Source of the DNA: Niallia nealsonii | GTDB taxonomy: Bacteria; Bacillota; Bacilli; Bacillales; Cytobacillaceae | Length of the DNA stretch: 64,000 nt | Direction: 5' to 3' | Assembly (NCBI RefSeq): GCF_002835805.1 | Contig: NZ_PISE01000040.1 | Coordinates: 24,568-88,567, forward strand | Part shown: positions 53,651 to 64,000 of the stretch, in pieces | Layout: every line of letters starts with the position of its first letter | How positions within the stretch are numbered: position 1 is the stretch's first letter | Program-made: the position numbers and the translations under genes | Notes under the pieces: model-generated | What the model saw: the letters and a program-made list of their open reading frames with translations, nothing else | Databases searched by the model: none | What the model was told of the DNA's origin: nothing

Positions 53651-54254
53651 AAAACTCTATCACCACCTTCATTTGGTATATAAATGCTTACTTAGTAAAA
53701 TAAAAGCTAATTGTTGATTTTTTATTTTGTTCATTGAAGTGAGAGGTATAAGACTCCCGCAGAAATAAAAAGCTAAGTTTAATAGCTCCTAAAAAAAATA
53801 AATAGATAGCTACAGTATGGAGTGGAGAGAAAAGTTTTAAACATTTTTATTTCTGTTAAGTAAATTTTTCTTGCATTTTAAAATAATTACTCTATACTTT
53901 TTTTCGTGTTTGTTATTTATTTGTTTGGGAAGTATAAGGATGATGGACATTTTACTAAAGGATATAAATGTTAAACAGAAGTCACTTTTACTTTTTAATT
54001 TTCTACAGCCTAGTCCATTATGGAAGCATCTGCCTTGTTATCTTTTAGTCCATGTTAATTTTTGGCGGGGAAGCTGAATATGCCGAAAATCAACAAATTT
54101 ATATTGTATAGCCTTTTTCTATCTAGTTAATGAGTGAATTTTTCTTGCATGTATAATAGCCTGCAAAATTCAGCATAATTATTTCACAAAGTTGCACAAG
54201 GAGAACTTTATAAAAAGGCACGCGTACTTTTTATACTAAATGGAGGACAATACT
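53651..54254. other. Intergenic region between pbpG and speE
   Basis: About 600 bases, very A+T-rich, holding the divergent promoters of pbpG and speE. I see no RNA gene, repeat or convincing small frame; one 68-codon frame (53871-54077) has no ribosome binding site and no family resemblance. No full sigma-F promoter for pbpG was found. Confidence 0.4.
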
Positions 54255-55079
54255 ATGGGTTTATGGTTTACAGAAAAACAAACAGATAATTTCGGCATCA
54301 CAATGAAAATCAAAAAAACTTTACATACAGAGCAAACAGATTTTCAAAAGCTAGATATGGTAGAGACGGCAGAATGGGGCAATATGCTTCTTCTGGATGA
54401 TATGGTCATGACCTCTGTCAAAGATGAATTTGTGTATCATGAAATGGTGGCGCATATCCCGCTTTTTACCCATCCTAATCCAAAAGAAGTTCTTGTAGTT
54501 GGAGGAGGAGATGGTGGGGTAATACGAGAAATATTAAAGCATCCAAGTGTGGAAAAAGCGACATTGGTAGACATTGATGGAAAGGTAATTGAATACAGCA
54601 AAAAGTATCTTCCAGAAATTGCAGGGAAGCTTGAAGATCCTCGTGTAGAAGTTACAGTTGGCGATGGGTTTATGCATATTGCTGAAAGTGATAATCAGTA
54701 TGATTGTATAATGGTAGATTCTACAGAGCCTGTGGGACCGGCAGTGAATTTATTTACAAAAGGATTCTATGCAGGCATTGCCAAAGCATTAAAAGAAGAC
54801 GGTCTATTTGTAGCACAATCGGATAATCCTTGGTTTAAAGGAGATTTAATACAATCTGTTCAAAAGGATGTAAAGGAAATCTTTCCGATTACGAGATTAT
54901 ATACAGCGAATATTCCAACGTATCCAAGCGGAATGTGGGCATTTACTATTGGTTCTAAAAAATATGATCCATTAGAAGTGAAGGAAGAGCGGTTTCATCC
55001 TATTGAAACAAAATACTATACGAAAGAACTGCATAAAGCGGCCTTTGTGTTGCCGAAATTTGTGCAAGATTTATTATAA
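54255..55079 (+). CDS. speE: Spermidine synthase
   Basis: 274 residues from ATG 54255 (GGAGG eight bases upstream). Aminopropyltransferase fold: [24 protein letters not shown] beta-domain start, GGGDGG (83-88) binding decarboxylated [16 protein letters not shown], and [18 protein letters not shown] with the catalytic Asp. It makes spermidine from putrescine. speB follows 71 bases later; the two enzymes give the arginine-agmatine-putrescine-spermidine route together with a decarboxylase (speA) not in the window. Confidence 0.97.
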   Translation: MGLWFTEKQTDNFGITMKIKKTLHTEQTDFQKLDMVETAEWGNMLLLDDMVMTSVKDEFVYHEMVAHIPLFTHPNPKEVLVVGGGDGGVIREILKHPSVEKATLVDIDGKVIEYSKKYLPEIAGKLEDPRVEVTVGDGFMHIAESDNQYDCIMVDSTEPVGPAVNLFTKGFYAGIAKALKEDGLFVAQSDNPWFKGDLIQSVQKDVKEIFPITRLYTANIPTYPSGMWAFTIGSKKYDPLEVKEERFHPIETKYYTKELHKAAFVLPKFVQDLL

Positions 55080-55150
55080 GGAAAGCGAGAGTCCCTCTAA
55101 GCTAGAAAAAATGAAGGACTTGCGTGTTAAATGGAGGAGTGGAGAAGATT

Positions 55151-56023
55151 ATGAGGTTTGATGAAGCATATTCGGGTAATGTATTTATAAAAAGCCATCC
55201 AAACTATGAAGAGAGCACAGCTGTTCTTTATGGAATGCCGATGGATTGGACGGTAAGCTACCGCCCTGGATCTAGATTTGGTCCAACAAGAATTCGTGAA
55301 GTTTCAATAGGTTTGGAAGAGTATAGTCCATATTTGGATCGTGAATTAGAAGAAGTGAAATACTTTGATGCCGGCGATATTCCATTGCCATTTGGAAATC
55401 CGCAAAAAAGCTTAGATATGATTGAAGAGTATGTAGGAAAAGTATTGGAAGATGGGAAATTTCCACTTGGAATGGGTGGAGAACATTTGGTATCATGGGG
55501 CGTTTTCCAAGCAATGTATAAAAAATATCCAAATTTAGCAATTATACATATGGATGCACACACAGATTTGCGCGATGATTATGAGGGGGAAGCTTTATCC
55601 CATTCCACACCGATAAAAAAAGTCGCAAATTTAATTGGGCCGACTAATGTTTATTCATTTGGCATCCGTTCTGGAATGAAAGAAGAGTTTCAATGGGCAA
55701 AAGAAGTAGGTATGCATATTTCTAAATTTGAAGTGCTAGAACCTTTAAAAGAAATATTGCCGACACTTGCAGGCAGACCAGTATATGTCACCATTGATAT
55801 TGATGTGTTAGACCCAGCACATGCCCCGGGAACAGGAACTGTAGATGCAGGTGGAATTACTTCAAAAGAACTATTGGCATCTATTCATGAAATTGCTCGT
55901 TCTGAAGTACAGGTTGTGGGTGCTGACTTAGTAGAAGTGGCACCAATCTATGATCCTTCTGAGCAAACAGCAAATACAGCAAGCAAACTAATCCGTGAAA
56001 TGATTCTTGGTTGGGTGAAATAA
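55151..56023 (+). CDS. speB: Agmatinase
   Basis: 290 residues from ATG 55151 (GGAG seven bases upstream). Ureohydrolase fold with all manganese ligands: His in GGEH (109-112), DAHTD (135-139), His151 and TIDIDVLDPAHAPG near 210-223. It splits agmatine into putrescine and urea, so it supplies both a polyamine and a substrate for the urease encoded 45 kb away. Start and end are clear. Followed by a strong terminator. Confidence 0.96.
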   Translation: MRFDEAYSGNVFIKSHPNYEESTAVLYGMPMDWTVSYRPGSRFGPTRIREVSIGLEEYSPYLDRELEEVKYFDAGDIPLPFGNPQKSLDMIEEYVGKVLEDGKFPLGMGGEHLVSWGVFQAMYKKYPNLAIIHMDAHTDLRDDYEGEALSHSTPIKKVANLIGPTNVYSFGIRSGMKEEFQWAKEVGMHISKFEVLEPLKEILPTLAGRPVYVTIDIDVLDPAHAPGTGTVDAGGITSKELLASIHEIARSEVQVVGADLVEVAPIYDPSEQTANTASKLIREMILGWVK

Positions 56024-56030
56024 TAATAGG

Positions 56031-56067
56031 AAGAAGATGCAGTTCTAAAGGGCATCTTCTTTTTTTA
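56031..56067 (+). terminator. speE-speB terminator
   Basis: Stem AGAAGATGC with GCATCTTCT, loop of about 11 bases, then TTTTTTT, starting eight bases after the speB stop. Confidence 0.92.
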
Positions 56068-56153
56068 TCGTTTGGCCTTTGCCATCTTGCGCTTAATCTT
56101 TAAAAAATTTATACTTATAAAGTTATACAGTAAAAGAAAAGGATGTGTTGCCG

Positions 56154-56606
56154 TTGTCAAGTCGGTCAGCGGAACAAGTGCCTGTAAAGATACGTGTGTC
56201 TACTCATATTTATAATGGGAAAACAAAGGATAGTATTGAGTGGAACGGATTTGGACAATACTTAGAAAAAGATAATGGAAAATATATAAAATATGAAGAA
56301 ACGGCAGAAGAAGGCACAATTAAAACGATTATCAAAATTACCGAAAATGAAGGACTTATTCTTCGAAGTGGTGCAGTAAAAATGAGACTATCTTTTATCG
56401 TAAATAAAAAAAGAAACGGCAGCTATGAAAGTCCATATGGCACCTTTCTAGTAGAAACAGATACAAAAAGAATGTCGCTGGAATTATCTCGAGAATCCTT
56501 ATCTGCTGGAAATTTTGATTTATTATATGATTTAAAAATGCAAGGAAAGTCTAATGGAACCTATCATATGACAATAGATTTTAAGGAGGAAACAGAACAA
56601 AAATGA
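56154..56606 (+). CDS. ywiB: YwiB family protein (DUF1934)
   Basis: 150 residues from TTG 56154, the start best spaced from AAAGGATGTG (alternatives TTG 56148 and GTG 56145 lie on the binding site). A small beta-barrel, lipocalin-like protein with [10 protein letters not shown] near the start and [15 protein letters not shown] later, as in DUF1934. Function unknown. It overlaps argS by four bases (ATGA), so the two are translationally coupled, a conserved pairing in bacilli. Confidence 0.88.
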   Translation: MSSRSAEQVPVKIRVSTHIYNGKTKDSIEWNGFGQYLEKDNGKYIKYEETAEEGTIKTIIKITENEGLILRSGAVKMRLSFIVNKKRNGSYESPYGTFLVETDTKRMSLELSRESLSAGNFDLLYDLKMQGKSNGTYHMTIDFKEETEQK

Positions 56607-58273
56607 ATATTGTAGCGCAAATACAAGAAAAGCTTAAACAAGAAATAAAAGATACGGTACTAAAAGCGGGATTAGCTCAAGAGGAGCAAATTCCAGAAGT
56701 TATTTTGGAAATTCCAAAAGATAAAAATCATGGAGACTATTCTACTAATATGGCAATGCAATTAGCGAGAGTAGCAAAAAAAGCACCTCGCATGATCGCA
56801 GAAGCAATTATTGAGAACTTTGATGTAAGTAAAGCATCGATTAAAAAGTTGGAAATTGCTGGACCGGGATTCATTAATTTTTATATGGATAATAGCTATT
56901 TAACAACATTAATTCCAACTGTTTTAGAAGCGGATGATAATTATGGAGAAATAAATGTAGGAAATAACGAAAAAGTGCAAGTTGAATTTGTATCAGCAAA
57001 TCCAACAGGCGACCTTCATTTAGGCCATGCTCGCGGGGCAGCTGTTGGAGATTCATTAAGTAATATCTTAGCCAAAGCAGGATATGATGTTTCTCGTGAA
57101 TACTATATTAATGATGCTGGAAACCAGATTAACAACTTAGCTTTATCTGTTGAAGCACGCTATTTCCAAAGCTTGGGGTTAGAAAAGGAAATGCCGCAGG
57201 ATGGCTATCATGGGGAAGATATTATTGGAATCGGTAAAGCTTTAGCAGAAAAATTTGGCGATAAGTATGTACATGTTTCTGAGCAAGAACGTTTTGATTT
57301 CTTCCGCGATTATGGGTTGAAATATGAGATGGCGAAACTGAAAAAAGACTTAGAAGATTTCCGTGTTCCTTTTGATGTATGGTACTCTGAGACATCTTTA
57401 TACCATAATGGCAAAATTGATGTTGCGCTAAATGCTTTAAAAGAAAATGGTTATATTTATGAGGAAGACGGTGCAACATGGCTGCGCTCCACTGATTTTG
57501 GCGATGATAAAAACCGTGTGCTAATCAAAAATGATGGTTCTTATACGTACTTAACGCCAGATATCGCCTATCATAAAGATAAGCTAGAGAGAGGGTTTGA
57601 AAAGCTTATTAATGTTTGGGGAGCAGATCACCATGGCTATATTCCTCGTATGAAAGCAGCTATTCAAGCATTGGGCTATAACAAAGATGCGTTGGAAGTA
57701 GAAATTATTCAGCTTGTTCATTTATATAAAAACGGCGAAAAAATGAAGATGAGCAAACGTACTGGTAAGGCTGTAACAATGAGAGACCTGGTAGAAGAAG
57801 TTGGGCTTGATGCAACACGCTACTTTTTTGCAATGAGAAGTGCAGATACACATTTAGATTTTGATTTAGACTTGGCTGTATCTCAATCAAATGAAAATCC
57901 AGTTTATTATGCACAATATGCACATGCGCGCATCTCTAGTATCTTAAGACAAGGCAAAGAGCAGGGCATCGCATTATCAGATAGTCTAGATTTAGCACAA
58001 ATCGAAGCGGAAAAAGAATTTGATTTGCTGAAGAAATTAGGAGAGTTCCCACAAGCTGTTGGTGAAGCTGCATTAAAAAGAATGCCACACCGCATTACAA
58101 ATTATATTTATGATTTGGCATCTACATTCCATAGTTTTTATAATGCAGAAAAAGTGCTGGATGTAGACAATTTAGAAAGAACAAAAGCAAGATTAGCGCT
58201 AATTAAGTCTACACAAATTACGTTAAGAAATGCTTTGCGCTTAATTGGTGTATCTGCACCTGAAAAGATGTAA
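56603..58273 (+). CDS. argS: Arginyl-tRNA synthetase
   Basis: 556 residues: N-terminal arginyl-tRNA-binding domain, catalytic Rossmann domain with the HIGH-like [14 protein letters not shown] near 133-146 and the KMSKRTG loop, and a C-terminal DALR anticodon-binding domain (about 430-556, [17 protein letters not shown]). It charges tRNA(Arg) in the cytosol. It follows ywiB with overlap and ends before a strong terminator. No T-box leader was seen upstream, as expected for argS of bacilli in an operon. Confidence 0.97.
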   Translation: MNIVAQIQEKLKQEIKDTVLKAGLAQEEQIPEVILEIPKDKNHGDYSTNMAMQLARVAKKAPRMIAEAIIENFDVSKASIKKLEIAGPGFINFYMDNSYLTTLIPTVLEADDNYGEINVGNNEKVQVEFVSANPTGDLHLGHARGAAVGDSLSNILAKAGYDVSREYYINDAGNQINNLALSVEARYFQSLGLEKEMPQDGYHGEDIIGIGKALAEKFGDKYVHVSEQERFDFFRDYGLKYEMAKLKKDLEDFRVPFDVWYSETSLYHNGKIDVALNALKENGYIYEEDGATWLRSTDFGDDKNRVLIKNDGSYTYLTPDIAYHKDKLERGFEKLINVWGADHHGYIPRMKAAIQALGYNKDALEVEIIQLVHLYKNGEKMKMSKRTGKAVTMRDLVEEVGLDATRYFFAMRSADTHLDFDLDLAVSQSNENPVYYAQYAHARISSILRQGKEQGIALSDSLDLAQIEAEKEFDLLKKLGEFPQAVGEAALKRMPHRITNYIYDLASTFHSFYNAEKVLDVDNLERTKARLALIKSTQITLRNALRLIGVSAPEKM

Positions 58274-58276
58274 GAA

Positions 58277-58308
58277 AAAAGGATTGGCATGCTGCCAATC
58301 CTTTTTTT
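58277..58308 (+). terminator. argS terminator
   Basis: Stem AAAGGATTGGCA with TGCCAATCCTTT and a three-base loop, then TTTTTT, right after the argS stop. Confidence 0.93.
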
Positions 58309-58396
58309 GAGTATAGATAAAGTAAAAGTAGAACGCTATTAAGTGGGAAGGATAATAACATCATTTTTTCAAATAATAAGAAAAAGGATGGTGTTT

Positions 58397-58576
58397 ATGA
58401 AGTTAATGGTGTTAGCGCTTCTTACAGGTTTTTTAACAGGATTTATTTTTGCGCTATTAAAATTGCCGATTCCAGCACCTGGTGCATTGCCTGGAATAGT
58501 AGGCATTATTGGCATATATGCAGGATTCAAAGTGTACGAACAACTAGCTCCATGGATTATAACTATGTTTAAATGA
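58397..58576 (+). CDS. XapX-type small membrane protein (DUF1427)
   Basis: 59 residues from ATG 58397 (AAGG nine bases upstream; the longer in-frame start lacks a site). Two membrane segments; the loop LKLPIPAPGALPGIVGIIGIYAG is the XapX/DUF1427 motif. Function unknown. It follows argS and its terminator and precedes a convergent uvsE. Confidence 0.8.
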   Translation: MKLMVLALLTGFLTGFIFALLKLPIPAPGALPGIVGIIGIYAGFKVYEQLAPWIITMFK

Positions 58577-58577
58577 A

Positions 58578-58593
58578 GGGAAACTTCAATCAG
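58578..58593 (-). repeat. Possible end fragment of the dispersed repeat (copy D)
   Basis: GGGAAACTTCAATCAG matches the GTGAAACTTCAATCAG end of copies A to C over 15 of 16 bases. Too short to be sure; the rest of the element is absent. Confidence 0.35.
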
Positions 58594-58694
58594 CCGAGGT
58601 TTGCTCTAGCCCTACTTAAATATTTCTTTTCTTTTCCTTTTATAATCTTGAGTGGGGGATATTACTTCCTGATAATAGGAGATACAATAATAAT

Positions 58695-58741
58695 AAAAGC
58701 AGGGCTTCTAGCTTTTAAAAGCTATAGAGCTCTGCTTTTTG
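58695..58741. terminator. Bidirectional terminator before uvsE
   Basis: AAAAGCAG and CTGCTTTT arms with an inner AGCTT/AAGCT stem. A and T runs at both ends give T tracts on both strands, for the XapX gene and uvsE. Confidence 0.85.
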
Positions 58742-59698
58742 CTATTTCCACTCAAGTGAAGCCCCACCAACTCTTTTAACTCCACGAATGTTGCTCAACT
58801 CATGGACAAGCTTTAGACAAGCTTGGTCTTTTAATTTTGCCTCAATCATAAAATCTATGTCTAGTTGCAATGGACGCAGCATATCAAATAGGGGCTTAAC
58901 AAAATGAACATCAACCATATCAGCATGAGAACGAAAGGCATTGTCTGATTTTGGTGAAGATAAATGAATTTTTGGCTTTAATCCTCGTCCTTTCCATGTA
59001 GCCATAATGGCTGGAAGCATTTCCTCAAGGGAGATAGAGCTTAAGTTTGCCATATGATGATGATAATCAAAAACAAATGGAATATTTTCTTTTTGGCAGA
59101 CCGCTAATGTTTCTTCAGCTGTATAAGTTTTATCATCATTTTCTAATGTCATTATCTTTTTTATATGAGTTGGCAGTGTAGTTAAATTGTGATAAAAACG
59201 AATCAATGTTTGTTCTTTATCCCCATAAGCGCCACCGATATGGATGTTTATTACACTATCTTCGGCAATCCCCATAGCGTCAAGCATTTTATAGTGGAAC
59301 TCCATATCTATAACAGCATTTTTTGTCACTTCATCTTTTGATGAAGTGAACAATGTAAATTGGTTTGGATGAAAACTGACTCGAAGATGATGCTTTTTAA
59401 CGAGCTCTCCTATTTCTAAAAATTTTCCCTTGAAAGGAGAAGTAAAATCCCACATTACTTCAGGATGTGTTGCAAGTGGCACAATAGAACTGGACATGCG
59501 ATAAAGATCTATTTCATGGCCGATATTATAATGAATGGTTCGCAAAGTATGGTTTAGGTTTGCTTCTGTAATATCATAGAGCTTTTGCAATCTAGCTTCT
59601 TTTGTCATTTCTTTATACCTTGAAAAAGTCAAGGTTTTTGCAGGTGAAGCGTCCCAAAGATTAGTGGCATGAGATACAAAGCCAAATCTATATATCAT
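58742..59698 (-). CDS. uvsE: UV damage endonuclease UvsE
   Basis: 318 residues of the UvdE TIM-barrel family: [23 protein letters not shown] at the N terminus, [38 protein letters not shown] and FVFDYHHHM, carrying the metal-binding His, Glu and Asp residues. It nicks DNA 5' to UV photoproducts and some other lesions, an alternative to photolyase and UvrABC. Corresponds to ywjD of B. subtilis, next to ywjE as here. Start ATG after GAGGAG. Confidence 0.94.
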   Translation of the reverse strand: MIYRFGFVSHATNLWDASPAKTLTFSRYKEMTKEARLQKLYDITEANLNHTLRTIHYNIGHEIDLYRMSSSIVPLATHPEVMWDFTSPFKGKFLEIGELVKKHHLRVSFHPNQFTLFTSSKDEVTKNAVIDMEFHYKMLDAMGIAEDSVINIHIGGAYGDKEQTLIRFYHNLTTLPTHIKKIMTLENDDKTYTAEETLAVCQKENIPFVFDYHHHMANLSSISLEEMLPAIMATWKGRGLKPKIHLSSPKSDNAFRSHADMVDVHFVKPLFDMLRPLQLDIDFMIEAKLKDQACLKLVHELSNIRGVKRVGGASLEWK

Positions 59699-59810
59699 AG
59701 TATATCTATCTCCTCTAATTTTTTTTTATAGTGTAGTTGTTATTAGATCAATTTCCCAAAAAATAGTAAGGATACTCATTAAAATGAGAAAGTTTTGATG
59801 TGCAGGCTGA

Positions 59811-61013
59811 TTATAAAAAGGGAGAAAATATATGGGAAACTTTTTCTTTTAGTAACGTCCAAATAGTTGGATTTTCTATATCTGCTAAAAGTAACGGATT
59901 AGAAAGTTTTAAATCATTCTGAATTTGTTCTTGCATCTCACCAATAAATTTCTTATCATATACGCCGCAGTTCAGCTCATGATTTAGAAATATGCTTCTT
60001 TTATCAAAATTAGAGGAACCAATAAAACATATTTCATCGTCAACAATCGTAATTTTGCTATGAAAAAAACCGTGAGCGTATTGATAAACAGTAGTATTTT
60101 TGGCTAGCAGTTTTCTTAAATAGGAAAAAGACGCTTCTTTGACTAAAATATGATCGGCGTTATTAGGTAATAAAAGCATAATCTCAACATTTCGGTCTAA
60201 AGCAAAAAGCAATTCTCTCATTATTTGTTTAGTTGGGATAAAATAAGGTGTGCAAATAATAATTGATTTCTTTGCATTCCTTATTAAATTTGAAAGAATC
60301 TCTTCTAAATATTTGCCTTTAGATGGAATTAGCTGATGCCTGGATGTTCCTTTTGACTGCGTAGGAAAGTATACTGAATTTTGCAGCAAATTAATTTTGG
60401 AAGCACCTAGCCAATCTTTCAGAAATTCTCTTTGTAAATCGTCTAAACCTTCTCCGGTCATTTTTATGTGACAATCTCTCCAAGGGCTTAACTTAAGATT
60501 AGCATTAATATAGTCTTTTCCTATATTAAATCCACCCATAAACCCAATTTCCCCATCTACAATGGCGATTTTGCGATGATTTCTTACTTGAAGAGAATAA
60601 AAGAGAAAAGGGAGCTTTGGAATGTGGCAAAAATAGAATTCTATTCCATCCTCCTGTAGCTCTTGAATGATTTTTTTTCGTACCTTCAGGCTTCCTAACC
60701 AATCAAGAACAAGGCGAACTTCTACCCCCTCTTTTGCTTTTTCTCGTAACAAGGAGAAAAATTCATTGCTGATGCTATCTGTTTTCACTGTATAAAATAA
60801 AATATGGATATGATGCTTTGCGCCTTTTAAAGTAGAAAATAATTCTGGAAATAACTCTTTTCCATTACAATAAATGGTGAAATTTGAATATCGGAATGGG
60901 TGATTGCGACGTTTAGTATTTTTTAATTGATGTTTTCTTCCGAAATAAAAATCCATGTATAATAAAAAGATTAAAGCAATTATAGCGAATGCAATAAGAA
61001 GTAGTGTCTTCAA
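59811..61013 (-). CDS. ywjE: Phospholipase-D-type cardiolipin synthase-like protein YwjE
   Basis: 400 residues, TTG start after AAAGGAGGAATG. One N-terminal membrane anchor (3-21), then two HKD motifs: NHRKIAIVDGEIGFMGG near 141-157 and FHSKITIVDDEICFIGSSN near 317-335. The typical bacterial cardiolipin synthase has two membrane segments; YwjE has one. It may join phosphatidylglycerol molecules to cardiolipin in the membrane, as its homologue has been proposed to do in sporulating B. subtilis. Confidence 0.9.
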   Translation of the reverse strand: MKTLLLIAFAIIALIFLLYMDFYFGRKHQLKNTKRRNHPFRYSNFTIYCNGKELFPELFSTLKGAKHHIHILFYTVKTDSISNEFFSLLREKAKEGVEVRLVLDWLGSLKVRKKIIQELQEDGIEFYFCHIPKLPFLFYSLQVRNHRKIAIVDGEIGFMGGFNIGKDYINANLKLSPWRDCHIKMTGEGLDDLQREFLKDWLGASKINLLQNSVYFPTQSKGTSRHQLIPSKGKYLEEILSNLIRNAKKSIIICTPYFIPTKQIMRELLFALDRNVEIMLLLPNNADHILVKEASFSYLRKLLAKNTTVYQYAHGFFHSKITIVDDEICFIGSSNFDKRSIFLNHELNCGVYDKKFIGEMQEQIQNDLKLSNPLLLADIENPTIWTLLKEKVSHIFSPFL

Positions 61014-61349
61014 TTTATCATTCCTCCTTTAAAATAATATTATTTCCGAGAAGGCTCGTTTCTATCATAAGGAGAGGAAGGGAAGATAATTATTTAAAGA
61101 AAAGTCTAATGAACGGCAAAACTACTAGCATATTCATCTAAATTTTGTTTATAATGGAGAATATGTATTTTTGCTCTTTACTGTAAAAAATACTTGTAAA
61201 AATGGTATATTTACATCGAGGTTAGAGTGGTTTTGAACTTATTTCTTTAATAATTGGCGTGATTTTTTAGATGATTGGTTGGAAAATTAGGGATAAACTG
61301 CTTATCATGACGAAGATAAAGAGTCTAGATTAGAAGGGAAGTGCAAGAA
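61014..61349. other. Intergenic region between ywjE and rpoE
   Basis: About 336 bases, A+T-rich, holding the divergent promoters. A TATAAT at 61150-61155 may be a -10 box for rpoE. I see no hairpin, repeat or small gene. Confidence 0.4.
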
Positions 61350-61919
61350 ATGAGTGTAGAAAAATACACAATGAAAGAATTAAAAGAGATGTCTTTAATA
61401 GAAGTTGCATATGAATTATTAAATGGTGCTAAAACACCATATTCCTTTCACGAAATTGTGAGTGAAGTAACAAAACTATTAGATTTAGCAGATGCTGAAG
61501 TAGATAACAAAATTGCACAATTTTATACAGATATAAATATTGATGGCCGTTTTCTATCGTTAGGAGATAATCGTTGGGGATTACGTACATGGTATCCTGT
61601 AGATAAATCGGAAGAAGATGTGGTAACCGTTACAAAACCGAAAAAGAAAAAATCGAAAAAAGCTTCTGATGACGATTTTGATGATTTTGATCTTATCGAT
61701 GAAGAAGATGTATATGATGATTTTGATGAAGAGTCGGAAGAAGATGACGATTTATTAGAAGATGATGATGAAGAAGAGGAAGAAGATGACGACCTACTAG
61801 ATGATGATCTAGTTGATGAGGAAGAAGAGGAAGAATTAGAATTAGATGAAGAGTATGATTTAGACGAAGAAGAAGAAGAGGAAGATGATGAATTTGAAGA
61901 TGAGGTCGACGATAAATAG
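61350..61919 (+). CDS. rpoE: RNA polymerase delta subunit
   Basis: 189 residues from ATG 61350 (GAAGGGAAG upstream; an in-frame GTG at 61341 lies too close to that site). The globular N-terminal domain (MSVEKYTMKELKEMSLIEVAYELL to about 90) is followed by a lysine patch (TKPKKKKSKKA) and an acidic tail of about 85 residues, mostly Asp and Glu. Delta is a core-polymerase partner of Gram-positive bacteria that raises specificity and recycling. The acidic tail gives it extreme charge. pyrG lies downstream, with its own promoter at the rpoE stop. Confidence 0.96.
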   Translation: MSVEKYTMKELKEMSLIEVAYELLNGAKTPYSFHEIVSEVTKLLDLADAEVDNKIAQFYTDINIDGRFLSLGDNRWGLRTWYPVDKSEEDVVTVTKPKKKKSKKASDDDFDDFDLIDEEDVYDDFDEESEEDDDLLEDDDEEEEEDDDLLDDDLVDEEEEEELELDEEYDLDEEEEEEDDEFEDEVDDK

Positions 61920-61923
61920 TCCC

Positions 61924-61952
61924 TTGACTTTTCTAGTTGTTACTTGTAAAAT
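61924..61952 (+). promoter_or_regulatory. pyrG promoter
   Basis: TTGACT, 17 bases, TAAAAT: a near-consensus sigma-A promoter starting five bases after the rpoE stop. The predicted start is G at 61960, giving a transcript beginning GGGCTCC. This is the start sequence used for CTP control in B. subtilis. Confidence 0.85.
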
Positions 61953-61959
61953 CATTTTT

Positions 61960-62036
61960 GGGCTCCTTAAAAAAGGAACGATCTTAAATTCGCTAAATAG
62001 CGCTCCCTTACTTTTTGAAGTAAGTGGAGCTTTTTT
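61960..62036 (+). promoter_or_regulatory. pyrG leader attenuator (CTP-responsive, reiterative G addition type)
   Basis: The transcript starts GGGCTCC. A terminator follows at 62002-62036: 5' arm GCTCCCTTACTT, loop TTTG, 3' arm AAGTAAGTGGAGC, then TTTTTT. In B. subtilis low CTP makes polymerase stall at the first C and add extra G residues at the 5' end. These pair with the C/U-rich arm (GCUCCC) and block the terminator, so pyrG is read. All elements (GGGC start, CUCCCUU arm, T run) are present here. Confidence 0.85.
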
Positions 62037-62264
62037 GTTTTTTATAAAATTATTAAGCTTTTTATAAATACATTCTCTAGCAATCGTTTCACTCCCTGTC
62101 TAAAACGAAGGCTTTGTTAAAGAACTATGGCTGTTTTTTGCTCACGTCTTCTAGCAATTGCGAGAAGGCGTAAAAAACATTTGTTTTCACAAAAAAGATG
62201 GAAAAATAGTTCTAGATAGAATATTCATTGACACAGCCGAAAATAAAGATAAATTCTTCTTTAA

Positions 62265-63914
<1,650 letters not shown>

Positions 63915-63923
63915 AAATAGACG

Positions 63924-63972
63924 AAAAGCTAACGCGTAATGAGTATATACTCATTACGCGTTAGCTTTTTTT
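63924..63972 (+). terminator. pyrG terminator
   Basis: A perfect palindrome of about 44 bases (AGCTAACGCGTAATGAGTAT and its complement) ending in TTTTTTT, 10 bases after the pyrG stop. The last 28 bases of the window hold nothing I can identify. Confidence 0.95.
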
Positions 63973-64000
63973 GAATCAAAGATCAAGCTCTGATATGATT

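Noticed and set aside
53871..54077. 68-codon frame between pbpG and speE
   Set aside because: No binding site, no family resemblance, composition of A+T-rich intergenic DNA.

Overview
The window is a chromosomal stretch of a low-GC Gram-positive bacterium of the family Bacillaceae. The evidence is the A+T-rich sequence, strong AGGAGG-type ribosome binding sites with frequent TTG and GTG starts, and sporulation genes (gerQ, rsfA, pbpG). The gene order also follows the Bacillus subtilis ung-ywdI-ywdK-gerQ ... pta-lipL-rsfA ... ywfO-ywgA-ywhB-ywhC-ywhD-pbpG-speE-speB-ywiB-argS ... uvsE-ywjE-rpoE-pyrG region. The full urease operon and the types of intergenic repeat suggest the Bacillus circulans (Niallia) neighbourhood, but that placement is inference. 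I found no rRNA, tRNA, CRISPR array, prophage or transposase gene.

Layout. 1-2.4 kb: the end of a repetitive protein, a bile-acid/sodium-symporter-type transporter and a TIP30-like NAD(P)-binding protein. 2.5-5.4 kb: a nitrate/taurine-type ABC importer (ATPase, permease, lipoprotein). 5.6-8.2 kb: the PucR-type activator AdeR and alanine dehydrogenase, with a perfect palindrome between them. 8.5-10.4 kb: a BcrA-type ABC exporter. 10.6-15.6 kb: ureABCEFGD behind a perfect GlnR/TnrA box. 15.8-16.5 kb: tnrA with its own TnrA box and a small divergent gene, so the nitrogen regulator lies beside a likely target. 16.9-20.6 kb: a split threonine/serine exporter, a thioredoxin-reductase-like flavoprotein, a methyltransferase and ybaK. 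20.9-26.7 kb: cydABCD. 27.3-31.4 kb: a Cof-type HAD phosphatase, a TetR regulator, an ABC-2 exporter and an SRPBCC protein around a double operator. 31.8-35.0 kb: a MetE-like protein and the operon pdxK-yojF-bshB2. 35.4-37.2 kb: moaE-moaD-moeB. 37.3-64 kb: the conserved backbone of spore, lipoylation, haem, acetate, polyamine, tRNA-charging, DNA-repair and CTP-synthesis genes.

Regulation is unusually readable here. Nitrogen control appears as TnrA/GlnR boxes at ureA and tnrA. Alanine catabolism is marked by an AdeR-type palindrome about 78 bp upstream of the predicted ald start. CTP control appears in the pyrG leader, with a GGG transcription start and a C/U-rich terminator arm. A TetR regulator has a paired operator, and weaker sigma-F and sigma-B promoters precede rsfA and the YflT gene.

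I see no clearly new multi-gene system. The most unusual structures are intergenic. One is a small repeat element that split a bidirectional terminator and is flanked by 25-bp perfect direct repeats, near 51.4 kb. Others are a GC-rich palindromic repeat near 31.6 kb, a dispersed 100-bp repeat family, and a 30-codon C-terminal relic of a deleted ABC transporter near 49.6 kb.
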